Source: Agrobacterium vitis | Lineage (GTDB): Bacteria; Pseudomonadota; Alphaproteobacteria; Rhizobiales; Rhizobiaceae | DNA length: 64,000 nucleotides | Assembly (NCBI RefSeq): GCF_037039395.1 | Contig: NZ_CP146245.1 | Location: 62,001 to 126,000, forward strand | Direction of reading: 5' to 3' | Shown here: piece by piece, positions 1 through 9,336 of the stretch | How positions within the stretch are numbered: position 1 is the first letter of the stretch | Layout: each line of letters opens with the position of its first letter | Notes under the pieces: model-generated | What the model was told of the DNA's origin: nothing | The model's database searches: none | What the model saw: the letters and a program-made list of their open reading frames with translations, nothing else | Made by a program: the position numbers and the translations under genes

Positions 1-171
1 CGAGTCGACCACCTGACAGGCTCGGAACAGGAAGCGTTGCTGAATGAGTTGCTTGGTATACCGCTACCTGTTTCTTCGCAGACGGTCGAACCGCGGGAGC
101 TCAACACTCCTGAAAATTCGCGGAGTCGAGAACGCTCGGCGTCACGAGGTTTTTCACTCTAGACGGATTCA
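1..171 (+). CDS. 3' end of an unidentified gene
   Basis: Frame 1 is open from the left edge and ends at a TAG at 169-171, giving about 56 residues. The tail is rich in Glu, Leu, Ser and Arg and contains the stretch LTGSEQEALLNELLG, which looks like the end of an ordinary soluble protein. No family is recognised. The reading frame may be chance; the start lies outside the window. Confidence 0.25.
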
Positions 172-805
172 CATACCAAGCAGCTCGAGCCTTCCGCCAG
201 CGGAGCTGCGGGCTGAGACCGCCTTGCCAGGCTTGATGCGATAAGGGCCTTGGTCGCCACCATGATCCGTACGCGGTTCTTCCATGCGACCAAGCTGAAG
301 AGCGGCATGTAGTAGAGCAGGTTGATTTCGTCCGGGTTCACCGGGTCAACACCGGTGCCCATCAACTCGGCGTCCACCATTACACTGAACAGATGGGTCT
401 TTCTAATCGCAGATGGGGAGTCAAAATTGTTTTTTTGCATTCCGCTGCCGGGTCTATCGCGGAAAACGCATGTCGCCCCCTCAAGGAGCTGGCCTTTCCA
501 CTGTTTATATGAGGTTTGTCAATCAGGGTGTTGATTAGGGAGGCATCTTGGCTTCTCCGATAGACTGCTCCAGATGTGAACCCTTGCGTGACGCGGCTTT
601 TGAGCTAGCCGGATCCAGCTTATATACGGTCGCTGTGATGAGCAGCAGCACCAACATCCTGCTTTCGACGGACAGGGTTCAGGTGGACGATACCATACAT
701 AAATATCGGCGTTTTGAATGCCAAACAGTGGATCGGCTCGCCCCACCTGGGGTCTTCCAGGACTGATCACATCCTGGAGGATGGCGGAATTTGAACGGTG
801 GACGA
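172..805. other. stretch without a recognisable gene
   Basis: Several short overlapping open frames occur on both strands here (for example a 93-residue one on the minus strand at 159-440), but none has a convincing ribosome site or a recognisable family. The region probably consists of fragments left by repeated insertions, given the IS remnants directly to the right. Confidence 0.4.
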
Positions 806-1000
806 TCAGGCAGGCTGCACGATAGCCCCCTCGATGACCACGCCTGCGGTGATATATTTCCATAGGGCAACGAGTAGCTTGCGGGCAAGAGCGACAATCG
901 CTGGCTGCTTATGTCGGCCGCCCGTTTGCGCCATTCGCTGCTTGAACCATACGGCGAGCGCCGATTGCGGCTGATGTCTTATGCGTCGACTTTGTACCGT
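806..1000 (-). pseudogene. IS110-family transposase, C-terminal remnant
   Basis: Read on the minus strand, about 50 residues ending at a TGA at 806-808 give the typical C-terminus of one IS110 subgroup: AVWFKQRMAQ, then a conserved segment with ARKLLVALWKYITAGVV and a final GAIVQPA. Upstream of about 1000 the frame is lost and the sequence then meets the left end of the complete IS110 element at 1098. This is a truncated copy of a different IS110 element from the two complete ones in the window. Confidence 0.6.
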
Positions 1001-1097
1001 TCACGGCGTCGTACCTGTGACGGCGGGAGCAGTCTTCGCCTTCCGGGGCAGATTGCCTCGGGATCTGCAAGGAAGCTTCACCGGACGCAAGCGACGC

Positions 1098-2491
1098 GTG
1101 AGCGATGGGGTGGACGCTCCCACTCAACGGCATCTTCGTGCCAGAATGGTTGTGTTGGAAACCATTACAAAGGAGAGCGTCCATGGAAAAGGTTAGCATA
1201 ATCGGCTTGGATTTGGCCAAAAGCATAATTCAAATCCATGCGGCCAGCGTAGACGGCTCGGTGCTTTTTCGGCGGAAGATTTCGAGCAAGAAGTTGCTTT
1301 CCTTCCTATCGGAGGTCGATCCTTGCGTTGTGGCGATGGAAGCATGTGCCGGAAGCCACCATTGGGGCCGCGAGATTGCCAAACTTGGGCATCGAGTGAA
1401 GCTGATTGCGCCCATTTACGTCAAGCCGTTCGTCAAGCGCCAGAAGAACGATGCAGCCGATGCGGAAGCTATCTGCGAGGCGGCTATGCGACCAACTATG
1501 CGTTTCGTCGCAGTCAAAAGTGAGGAGAAGCAGGCTGCGGCGACGGTATTCAAAGTACGTGACCTTCTCGTGCGGCAAAAGACCCAGATTATCAATGCGC
1601 TGCGTGGTCTAATGGCAGAGTTTGGAATTACCGTTCCACAAGGGCCCTCACATGTCGGAGTTCTGATCAATCACGTTGAAGATGATAGCTCAAGCTTGAC
1701 GGAGGCAGCACGCGCACCCTGTTTGGCACTGGTTTTGACGCTGCGGGCACTCATTGATAAGGTTCGGGAACTTGATCTGGAGATTGGTCGGAGGGCTCGG
1801 CATGATGATGTTGCCAAGCGGCTCATGAGCATTCCCGGAATTGGCCCTGTCATCGCAACGGCGCTCGAAGCCTTAGCGCCGCCAGTTGAGACATTTACAC
1901 GAGGTCGAGATTTCTCCGCGTGGATGGGTTTGACACCGCGGCAGCATTCGTCTGGCGGCAAGCCACGGCTCGGCAAGACCTCGAAGATGGGGCAGCGAGA
2001 TCTTCGACGACTGTTGATCATAGGGGCATCAGCCGTTGTTCGCTGGGCGTCAAGGCGCGGGGCGGTTGAAGGGTCCTGGTTGTCGCGCATGATCGGCAAA
2101 AAGCCGCCGATGCTGATCACCGTTGCACTCGCCAACCGTATGGGGCGTATTGCCTGGGCGCTTATGACAAACGGAGGCCGCTACGAGGAAAAGAGGATCG
2201 CAGCATAAGATCAGCTCTGGCGGAGAGGATTTCTAATCCGCCATTGCGAGTGTAGGCAGGTCGAACGAAGGATATGGACAAACGGTCAAGAGACGGGATT
2301 AGGAAAACCAGTTCTGCCGGACGGCACCTCGAGTGCGCGTGAGCGTGTTGGACCTGATCTGCGAACTCCCATATGGGCCCGCGACGTACTACGGTCGCAA
2401 CGAGAGGCCGGACACACGTCAGCACCCGAACAACGTTCAAGACTGAGTGAAGATTTTGCTTGCATTCGAGGGAGCGTCCACACACGTCCGG
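1098..2491 (+). mobile_element. IS110-family element, IS1111-like, copy 1
   Basis: The limits were set by comparing this copy with the inverted copy at 5101-7811: the two agree from about 1098 to 2491 and diverge outside. Subterminal inverted repeats are visible: TGGACGCTCCC near 1111 and its complement GGGAGCGTCCA near 2470. Subterminal repeats are a feature of the IS1111 subgroup. The element carries one transposase gene followed by a long non-coding right end of about 283 bp. In this family such an end can encode the bridge RNA that guides target choice; that is inference here. Confidence 0.85.
1183..2208 (+). CDS. IS110-family DEDD transposase (copy 1)
   Basis: A 341-residue transposase. 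The RuvC-like N-terminal half shows the IS110 acidic residues: GLDLAKS (about residue 9), an EACAGSHHWG block (about 58) and KNDAADAEAI (about 98). The C-terminal Tnp_20 half has IPGIGPVIATALEA and GLTPRQHSSGGKPRLG, which carries the conserved serine proposed to act in strand exchange. The ATG at 1183 is chosen because AAGGAGAG lies just upstream and the protein then starts at the family's usual MEKVSIIGLDLAK; an in-frame extension to 1105 has no ribosome site. An identical protein is encoded on the other strand at 5384-6409. Confidence 0.95.
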   Translation: MEKVSIIGLDLAKSIIQIHAASVDGSVLFRRKISSKKLLSFLSEVDPCVVAMEACAGSHHWGREIAKLGHRVKLIAPIYVKPFVKRQKNDAADAEAICEAAMRPTMRFVAVKSEEKQAAATVFKVRDLLVRQKTQIINALRGLMAEFGITVPQGPSHVGVLINHVEDDSSSLTEAARAPCLALVLTLRALIDKVRELDLEIGRRARHDDVAKRLMSIPGIGPVIATALEALAPPVETFTRGRDFSAWMGLTPRQHSSGGKPRLGKTSKMGQRDLRRLLIIGASAVVRWASRRGAVEGSWLSRMIGKKPPMLITVALANRMGRIAWALMTNGGRYEEKRIAA

Positions 2492-2522
2492 CGAAAGCGT
2501 TTTCGGGTGTGAGAGATGGAAG

Positions 2523-2828
2523 CTACGAGCCGCGTTTCATTTCATCGGCCATGACGCGGTCGATTATTTCAGGATCGCACTGTGTGTCGATGAGGAACTC
2601 GCGGATACCGCCGTCCCACGTCCTGATGTCGGCAAGTAGGCTTTGAAGTTCTTCGATGCCATTCCCGGTCAGACCCTTCGGGCCATCTTCACTGCCATCG
2701 CTGACGTAAACCAGTTCGCCCTCGGAGATGTTGTCCGGGTTTGCGGTTACTTCTTCGATCAGTTCGAGGTTTTCGCCGATCATGCCGGCGACTTGGCTGA
2801 GCGTATAGATGAACCTCGAGCGAGCCAT
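2523..2828 (-). CDS. small conserved passenger protein of an IS66-type remnant
   Basis: An acidic 101-residue protein. Its ATG (2826-2828) overlaps the stop of the IS66 TnpC remnant in an ATGA arrangement, so it was the last gene of that IS66 operon. The sequence has no motif I recognise. Similar small accessory reading frames after tnpC occur in some rhizobial IS66 elements (from memory, not checked). The element itself is broken, so this is likely a relic although its frame is intact. Confidence 0.45.
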   Translation of the reverse strand: MARSRFIYTLSQVAGMIGENLELIEEVTANPDNISEGELVYVSDGSEDGPKGLTGNGIEELQSLLADIRTWDGGIREFLIDTQCDPEIIDRVMADEMKRGS

Positions 2829-3045
2829 CAGGCGGCCTCGCATCGAGCTTTTGCTGGCATCCAGTTCCAGGGCAGCAGATCTTCAAATCGGTCTTTGGGG
2901 TGATCCTGGATCCGGGTCAGGACATCTGTCAGGTAGAGCTCCGGATTATGGCCGTGCAGTTTGACCGTTTCGATGATGGTCAGGATGTTGGCGATGCGCT
3001 CACCGCCCTTGTCCGAGCCTGCGAATAACCAGATGCTATGACCAT
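2828..3045 (-). pseudogene. IS66 TnpC transposase, C-terminal fragment
   Basis: About 70 residues matching the C-terminal end of IS66 TnpC: WLFAGSDKGGERIANILTI, then HGHNPELYLTDVL and a final LLPWNW block. The complete TnpC at 12656-14344 has the same C-terminal pattern. The similarity stops near 3045, beside the 5' end of the frameshifted IS110 transposase, suggesting that element inserted into tnpC. Confidence 0.7.
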
Positions 3046-3119
3046 TCCTCCTTGCGATGTTGTTCGTTGAGCGCGGCATAGGCTGGTGCCATTTCGGCCG
3101 ATTGGAGGATGGATTCGTC

Positions 3120-4242
3120 ATGACTGACTACGATGCATATATTGGGTTGGACGTCCACAAAGACTCGATCTCCGTTGCCATCGCGGACGCTGGCCGTTCT
3201 GGCGAGGTCCGTCTATTCGGGGCAATTGCGAATGAGCCAGACGCGATCTGCAAACTTGTAAAGAAACTTTCGAGCAAGCACGGACGGGTAGAGTTCGTTT
3301 ATGAGGCAGGGCCGTGTGGTTACAACGTCTTTCGGCAAATTGAGGCGTTGGGGTTTGTCTGCCGGGTAGTTGCGCCAAGCCATACCCCTGTCCGACCGGG
3401 CAATCGGCAGAAGAACGACACACGCGACGCTGTGATGCTTGCAAGGCTGTTGCGCGCCGGAGAAGCTGACCTTCGTTTGGGTTCCTGATGTCGTGCACGA
3501 GGCGATGCGTGATCTAGTTCGAGCCCGGTCTGTCGCCTCTCACGATGCGCGGAAAGCACGAACATTGATCCAACTGTTTTTGTTGAAGCACGACCTCCGA
3601 TATTCAGCCAAGTCATGGACTTCGAGGCATCGAACCTGGCTACGTAACCGACATTTCCAACATCATGCGCAGCAGATCGCGTTTCAAAGCTATCTAAATC
3701 GATTGGAACAGGCAGAGGCCCGCAAAAAGGAGTTGGAGGACCAGATCGCTGTCATTTCTCAAACATGGTCCCTGGCACGTACAGTGATGAACCTGCAGGC
3801 ATTCAAAGGCATAGGCTTGGTAATTGCCGCAACACTGGTGGCTGAGGTTGGAATATTTTCTCGCTTCGACAGTCCCAGGAAGCTCATGGCATACCTTGGA
3901 TTGGTCCCTGGAGAGCACTCAAGCGGCGGGTCCGTTCGGCCACGCGGCATAACGAAGACCGGCAACTCGGCCCTTCGCGCCTTGCTCTTCGAAGCTGCCT
4001 GGTCCTATCGCGTTCAGGCCAAGATTGGGAACTGGATGCATAAGCGACGCCCTGACGTCCCCCAGGCCATTAATGACATCGCTTGGAAAGCCCAAGTGCG
4101 ACTGAGCGCTCGATACCGCAAATTGGTCGGATCAGGTAAAAAGAGCAACGTGGCCATCACCGCAGTCGCTCGTGAGCTTGTCGGCTTCCTATGGGATGTC
4201 GCTCGCAAAACTGAAAGCGAGACAATGTCATCTGCTGCTTGA
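3120..4242 (+). pseudogene. IS110-family transposase, second type, frameshifted
   Basis: The first part (from the ATG at 3120, with GGAGGATGG upstream) reads YIGLDVHKDSISVAIADAG, EAGPCGYNVFRQ and QKNDTRDAVMLARLL: the RuvC-like half of an IS110-type transposase, different from the 1183 gene. It stops at about 3488. The continuation with VWVPDVVHEAMRDLVRAR and the C-terminal FKGIGLVIAATLVAEVG and GLVPGEHSSGGSVRPRG blocks is in another frame ending at 4242. The frames cross near 3460-3470. A single-base frameshift therefore breaks an otherwise complete gene of about 370 residues. IS110 elements normally use one frame, so a programmed shift is unlikely. Confidence 0.85.
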
Positions 4243-4560
4243 GCAGCTATCCCATCATCAGCGATCGGGAATGGTCAGAGCGTCGGGAGCGGAGAAGGAA
4301 TCCTCGGGCAAAAATTTGGACGGGTTTGTCCTATGTCCGCAGCCAGATCGAGGCAGCCTTCCGACGCATCGTCACCATTGGGTAGCCAATCCCAGGACAA
4401 GAGTTTGAGCAACCGTCGAGTATTCCTGGCGCTCTGACCCATCCCGACCGTGACACCGTGCTATGTGCTGCCTGCTTTGCAGGCGGTGTTTTAAAGTGCG
4501 TCTCAAGCCTTGATAATGGTCATAAGAGTTTTTTCTGCCGAGGCACATCTACCGAACATT
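4243..4560. other. intergenic debris between IS fragments
   Basis: No gene recognised. This stretch probably contains the right end of the frameshifted IS110 element and leftover sequence from the surrounding IS66 remnant; I cannot place a boundary. Confidence 0.4.
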
Positions 4561-4815
4561 CTGCCCATATCCCCATATCGGGGCAGAAGTCGAGATCCAT
4601 TACCGCTGGCATGCGTTTTACGGTCGGCATGTCCGCCGTTACTACGGCGAACATCGCCGCGGATCGGCAGTCGTCGTTGTTGAGCACGAACCTGGAGTGA
4701 CGACGGCCGTGGAGCGGTGGATGCTCGACCGCGCGATCTGTGCCGCGATGAAGCTGGGAGAGCCGCAGGTATCGCTACAAGCGCTGACGGACCTTGAGCG
4801 GGTACTCAAGGATCA
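4561..4815 (+). pseudogene. remnant of a small IS-associated reading frame
   Basis: The plus-strand frame reads through EVEIHYRWHAFYGRHVRRYY, EHEPGVTTAVERWMLDRAI and LGEPQVSLQALTDLERVL. This has the look of a real small conserved protein, and I recall similar short proteins next to recombinases or IS elements in alpha-proteobacteria, but I cannot name the family. There is no good start codon (only a GTG at 4697), and the frame runs into the opposing IS66 tnpA remnant, so it is probably truncated at both ends. Confidence 0.4.
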
Positions 4816-5008
4816 TGGACTCAGGCAAGTCTTTTCGGATGAACGACCTCCGCCACAAGCGGATCTGGCCAGGATGAACGTCATGCCGGCGCGCCACCTC
4901 ACCAATGCGAGCACCGGGTTCATCAGCTTCCGCCAGTATCCTCAGCTTCGCCTCGTCCGACCAGCGCCGCCTGCGCTCGGTACCGGACATGATCTCCATG
5001 CGAGCCAT
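4775..5008 (-). pseudogene. IS66-type TnpA N-terminal fragment
   Basis: A 77-residue frame with GTERRRRWSDEAKLRILAEA, then ARIGEVARRHDVHPGQIRLWRR: the helix-turn-helix start of an IS66 TnpA. The usual protein is about 130-150 residues; here the end is replaced by unrelated sequence. It has the same orientation as the TnpC fragment at 2828-3045, so both probably came from one IS66 element later interrupted and partly deleted. Confidence 0.6.
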
Positions 5009-5383
5009 GAAACCTCTTTGTTCTGGTATTAATGTCAGCACTAATGCTGGTTCGAATGCCAGAACATCGCCTGATTTGCCCGATCAGCAAAATCCGCTCA
5101 CCGGACGTGTGTGGACGCTCCCTCGAATGCAAGCAAAATCTTCACTCAGTCTTGAACGTTGTTCGGGTGCTGACGTGTGTCCGGCCTCTCGTTGCGACCG
5201 TAGTACGTCGCGGGCCCATATGGGAGTTCGCAGATCAGGTCCAACACGCTCACGCGCACTCGAGGTGCCGTCCGGCAGAACTGGTTTTCCTAATCCCGTC
5301 TCTTGACCGTTTGTCCATATCCTTCGTTCGACCTGCCTACACTCGCAATGGCGGATTAGAAATCCTCTCCGCCAGAGCTGATC

Positions 5384-6409
5384 TTATGCTGCGATCCTCT
5401 TTTCCTCGTAGCGGCCTCCGTTTGTCATAAGCGCCCAGGCAATACGCCCCATACGGTTGGCGAGTGCAACGGTGATCAGCATCGGCGGCTTTTTGCCGAT
5501 CATGCGCGACAACCAGGACCCTTCAACCGCCCCGCGCCTTGACGCCCAGCGAACAACGGCTGATGCCCCTATGATCAACAGTCGTCGAAGATCTCGCTGC
5601 CCCATCTTCGAGGTCTTGCCGAGCCGTGGCTTGCCGCCAGACGAATGCTGCCGCGGTGTCAAACCCATCCACGCGGAGAAATCTCGACCTCGTGTAAATG
5701 TCTCAACTGGCGGCGCTAAGGCTTCGAGCGCCGTTGCGATGACAGGGCCAATTCCGGGAATGCTCATGAGCCGCTTGGCAACATCATCATGCCGAGCCCT
5801 CCGACCAATCTCCAGATCAAGTTCCCGAACCTTATCAATGAGTGCCCGCAGCGTCAAAACCAGTGCCAAACAGGGTGCGCGTGCTGCCTCCGTCAAGCTT
5901 GAGCTATCATCTTCAACGTGATTGATCAGAACTCCGACATGTGAGGGCCCTTGTGGAACGGTAATTCCAAACTCTGCCATTAGACCACGCAGCGCATTGA
6001 TAATCTGGGTCTTTTGCCGCACGAGAAGGTCACGTACTTTGAATACCGTCGCCGCAGCCTGCTTCTCCTCACTTTTGACTGCGACGAAACGCATAGTTGG
6101 TCGCATAGCCGCCTCGCAGATAGCTTCCGCATCGGCTGCATCGTTCTTCTGGCGCTTGACGAACGGCTTGACGTAAATGGGCGCAATCAGCTTCACTCGA
6201 TGCCCAAGTTTGGCAATCTCGCGGCCCCAATGGTGGCTTCCGGCACATGCTTCCATCGCCACAACGCAAGGATCGACCTCCGATAGGAAGGAAAGCAACT
6301 TCTTGCTCGAAATCTTCCGCCGAAAAAGCACCGAGCCGTCTACGCTGGCCGCATGGATTTGAATTATGCTTTTGGCCAAATCCAAGCCGATTATGCTAAC
6401 CTTTTCCAT
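5384..6409 (-). CDS. IS110-family DEDD transposase (copy 2)
   Basis: Same 341-residue protein as at 1183-2208, residue for residue as far as I can compare, on the opposite strand. The AGGAGAG ribosome site upstream of the ATG (6407-6409) is retained. The upstream left end of the element is displaced by the IS5-type insertion starting at 6461, so this transposase may still act in trans on copy 1 but its own element is probably immobile. The two inverted copies flank 2492-5100 and could recombine to invert it. Confidence 0.95.
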   Translation of the reverse strand: MEKVSIIGLDLAKSIIQIHAASVDGSVLFRRKISSKKLLSFLSEVDPCVVAMEACAGSHHWGREIAKLGHRVKLIAPIYVKPFVKRQKNDAADAEAICEAAMRPTMRFVAVKSEEKQAAATVFKVRDLLVRQKTQIINALRGLMAEFGITVPQGPSHVGVLINHVEDDSSSLTEAARAPCLALVLTLRALIDKVRELDLEIGRRARHDDVAKRLMSIPGIGPVIATALEALAPPVETFTRGRDFSAWMGLTPRQHSSGGKPRLGKTSKMGQRDLRRLLIIGASAVVRWASRRGAVEGSWLSRMIGKKPPMLITVALANRMGRIAWALMTNGGRYEEKRIAA

Positions 6410-6460
6410 GGACGCTCTCCTTTGTAATGGTTTCCAACACAACCATTCTGGCACGAAGAT

Positions 6461-7770
6461 GGACACCTCGATTTACCGGTCGCAGTTGGCAAGATGGTGC
6501 CGTGGATGTATTTCCGCGATGAACTCGCGCGGATGATCGCCCATTTTTTGTGATGATTGCCGCATCTGCGGCATGCATTTCGGCCTTCCGGCCAGCTGCG
6601 CGTTATGCGGTCCGTGGTTTTCCAGTCAGCCAGACATAGCGAAGCATGTTGTAGGTGATATTGGCCATGCCGATCTTCACCCTCGCTCGGCTGATTCCGA
6701 TGGTGCGCACGAAGAGCTTCATCTTGTCCTTCTGCCGCGCAAAGACATGTTCGATGGCGGAGCGGACCTTCGAACGACGGCCGTTGGCGCGCGACATCGC
6801 CTCCGGCATGGGTTTGCCCTTTGGCTTCTTCTGATGGATGTCGGACTTTAGGCCATTGTCCTGCAACCATTCCTCGTTGGTCTTGGAGCGATAGGCCGTA
6901 TCGGCCCAGACCGTCGACGCGGTATTGTCTTTGGTCACTACGTTTCGAAGCTGGGCTCCGTCATGGGCGCTCGCACTCGTCACCGTCCATCCCCGGATAA
7001 AGCCATGGGCTCGGTCGATGCCTGCATGGTTTTTGTAACCAAACATTGGAATGGCAATATCGTGCTGGCCAGTCGTCGTCGACGTCGGCGTCTCCGTTGG
7101 CCGTTTCGCCTTGGAATACTTCACTGTCCATCGCGCGTCGCGGTCCTTCTGGGCCAGCCTGGCGGGTTTATCCTTCCAGTCCTCAGGGATTTCGCCGGCC
7201 TTGATCGCGTCTTTCTCGTCCTGGCTGTTATGTTGCTTGGGAGCCTGGATGATCGTGGCGTCAACGATCTGCCCGCCTTTGGCCAGATATCCGGAACGTG
7301 AGAGATGCTTGTCGAAACGGGCAAACAGATTATCAATGGCACCTGCACGCACCAAACTCTCTCGGAACAGCCAGATCGTCTTGGCATCCGGCACCTTCTG
7401 CGAAAGGGAAAGGCCAAGGAAACGCATAAACGACAGCCGGTCCTGGATAACAAACTCTGCTTGGTCGTCGGAGAGATTATAAAGCGCTTGCAGCACCAGG
7501 ATTTTAAACATCAGAACCGACGGAAATGGTGGACGTCCACCCTTCGATCCGTCGGACCGCTTCAGCGCCTTCGCTAAAGGTTTTTCAAATATCGCCCATG
7601 GAATGATGCTGTTGAGCTTCTCCAGCGGATCGCCGACGGCACTCAGCCGTTCGTAACGATCATCCAAATCCCAAAAGCCCGGTTGCCCACGCATCATCCG
7701 CTCCCAGAAAATCACACTGGCCGGATTGAATCATGAAACGCGGAAAATGGGGAGGTTTTTAGAGGTGTCC
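6461..7770 (-). mobile_element. IS5-family insertion sequence inside IS110 copy 2
   Basis: The element is 1310 bp, with terminal inverted repeats starting GGACACCTC (6461-6469) and ending GAGGTGTCC (7762-7770). It is flanked by AGAT on both sides (6457-6460 and 7771-7774). The uninterrupted IS110 copy at 1098-2491 has AGAT only once at the matching place, so a 4-bp target duplication and the exact limits can be read directly from the window. Confidence 0.9.
6603..7715 (-). CDS. IS5-family DDE transposase
   Basis: A 370-residue transposase filling the IS5-type element. Family blocks are visible: an N-terminal domain with GRPPFPSVLMFKILVLQALYN and a catalytic domain with QIVDATIIQAPKQ (first Asp), VWADTAYRSKTNEEWL (second Asp) and a final SAIEHVFARQKDKM with the catalytic Glu. 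The length is usual for the IS5 group. The gene is complete, so this is probably the youngest IS in the left part of the window. Confidence 0.93.
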   Translation of the reverse strand: MIFWERMMRGQPGFWDLDDRYERLSAVGDPLEKLNSIIPWAIFEKPLAKALKRSDGSKGGRPPFPSVLMFKILVLQALYNLSDDQAEFVIQDRLSFMRFLGLSLSQKVPDAKTIWLFRESLVRAGAIDNLFARFDKHLSRSGYLAKGGQIVDATIIQAPKQHNSQDEKDAIKAGEIPEDWKDKPARLAQKDRDARWTVKYSKAKRPTETPTSTTTGQHDIAIPMFGYKNHAGIDRAHGFIRGWTVTSASAHDGAQLRNVVTKDNTASTVWADTAYRSKTNEEWLQDNGLKSDIHQKKPKGKPMPEAMSRANGRRSKVRSAIEHVFARQKDKMKLFVRTIGISRARVKIGMANITYNMLRYVWLTGKPRTA

Positions 7771-7821
7771 AGATGCCGTTGAGTGGGAGCGTCCACCCCA
7801 TCGCTCACAGCGACGCGGCGG

Positions 7822-7846
7822 CGGCAGGATATATTGAATTGTAAAT
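7822..7846 (+). repeat. T-DNA left border (TA-DNA)
   Basis: A 25-bp border repeat beginning CGGCAGGATATATT and ending GTAAAT. It differs by one base from the octopine TL-DNA left border as I recall it. It has the same orientation as the borders at 12399 and 17721, as VirD2-nicked borders must. All sequence to its left is IS-derived, ending only about 10 bp away. Confidence 0.92.
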
Positions 7847-8052
7847 GTATCCAGTCTCGAGAATTATAGACGGATCGCCAATGAATATGATGATAAAATT
7901 TGAATATAATTAAAACAATTCTATCTATTTAGTGTAAAGTGGAAATATATGTGAAGCACAGTTTCATTACATTGGGAAATAAACAGATACATTTCGAAAA
8001 AACACATTGATTTGCTAAACCTAATAAACAAATTATTCTGGTTTCGATATTT

Positions 8053-8496
8053 TTATTCCGACGTTCCTACATCGACATCCAGATGGGGGCTTAGATGAGA
8101 AACTTCACGATCGATGCCCTGATTTCGCCATTCCCAGATAGCCATTTCATCTTCAGATCGATCTGAGATTACCCAGTCCGCAATCGTTGCAGAATTTCCT
8201 GGTGTTCCTTTTCTCCAACGTATGTGTTTCCGCTCGTCTGTCTCATGAGGTCGAGCCCTGCCTGTGTTAATGTCGATTGAGAACTCAGCCCTCTCGCCGG
8301 AATTCAGTAAGGCCGCGAAGTCGTAGCATCTGGTGACCGCAGCGAACTTTAGGTGAGGGCGTTTAGCTTTGATCATTGTATCCTCCTTGACGTAGTGCGC
8401 GAGTCTCACTGCAGCTTGATCAGAGTCGAAAGCCAACAAGACATCGATCGATGGATATCGATATGCCATGTTGTTTGCTAGCCAGAATCGGATCAC
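8053..8496 (-). pseudogene. truncated T-DNA gene, possibly agrocinopine-synthase-like
   Basis: A 147-residue frame near the left border. The segment [21 protein letters not shown], a later FAAVTRCYDFAALLN and WVISDRSEDEMAIW is reminiscent of the C-terminal half of glycerophosphodiester phosphodiesterase-fold proteins, the superfamily of agrocinopine synthase (Acs), whose gene lies near the left end of several T-DNAs. That link is tentative. The usual Acs is around three times longer, and the sequence upstream of 8496 is out of frame, so this would be a 3' fragment left by the deletion that removed the oncogenes. Confidence 0.35.
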
Positions 8497-9336
8497 GCCC
8501 GATATGCTATTGCAGCTTGACGCAGATATGGAGGGTAAGTTGATTCATGGGATCGCTCAGGAGTATCTCATCCATGCGCGTCGGCAGGAACACGAATTCC
8601 CGCCGGTGAGCGCGGCAGCTTTCGAAGGATTTGAAGGCCCACCATTCGGAGCGTACTAGTTTACACCAGCCTTGCGTCACACTTGTCTTCATTTGAATAA
8701 GATGTTCTCAATCGTTATTAAGTTTATCCTGTTGTGGTAGGGGGGCGTGTTTGAGATAATTCATCGTGTCTTTATATTTTACGCTTCGCTAATTGCCCTT
8801 TACTGTCTGTGGTAGCTGCTCTTGATGACGTGGAGTCAGATAGTTCTGTGTAGTTTTAAGTTGTCGTGTTTCGAAATCTATGTAATTTTAGTTGTGCGAT
8901 ACAAGATGTTCTTGTAAAATTCATTATTATTTCAGCAAATATCTGTTAAAACTTTTAAATTTAGTATTATTTTCTAAATTATTGGTTTGGCACTTGAAAC
9001 TCTCATAATATATTCAATTTTAGCTGGTAAGCGTAGATATATACCTCTTTCTTGTTCAAGATTAATATCGTTAAGTTGTTTATCAAAACAATGCAGCGTA
9101 GAATCGATTGGTGCGGTTTGAAATAGAATGCCGTGTAGCTTGCTCCTAATCTAGCTTCGAGCACTGTGAGCAACACCCATGTTGGGTGATGGCGTTTGCC
9201 GAAAAAGTTCTCTAATTTTAGACGAGAAGGAATTTTTTTATTTCGTTACTAGATGATATTGGAAACGTGAAAATAACAAAGATCCATGGGCCGCTCTCAT
9301 AGATTATCCGACTTTACTAGCTGCTGCCGACGCGAA
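8497..9336. other. AT-rich T-DNA sequence without a gene
   Basis: No convincing coding sequence. Positions about 8560-8720 are a diverged copy of the ocs 3' region at about 10360-10500: both share CCATGCGCG...CCGGCG, then GTGAGCG and further on CATTTGAATAAGAT. A TTTATT at 9237-9242 is an AATAAA polyadenylation signal for gene 6b on the minus strand, about 95 nt after its stop. Confidence 0.55.

Larger units (their letters stand above)
5101..7811 (-). mobile_element. IS110/IS1111-like element, copy 2, split by an IS5-type element
   Basis: Inverted copy of 1098-2491. The right end (non-coding part, subterminal repeat GTGTGGACGCTCCC near 5108) is at 5101. The element continues to 6460, is interrupted by an IS5-type element, and resumes at 7771-7811 with the left end (GGGAGCGTCCACC near 7786). 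Its outer end lies about 10 bp from the T-DNA left border at 7822. The transposase gene is intact but the element's left end is separated from it by 1.3 kb. Confidence 0.85.

Noticed and set aside
2492..5100. composite transposon bounded by inverted IS110 copies
   Set aside because: IS110 elements do not form composite transposons through end pairing as IS50-like elements do, and the cargo is only IS debris; two independent insertions are simpler.
4905..5430. open frames of 132-133 residues on the plus strand
   Set aside because: They lie in the non-coding right end of the IS110 copy and recur on the opposite strand at 2162-2485; no family.
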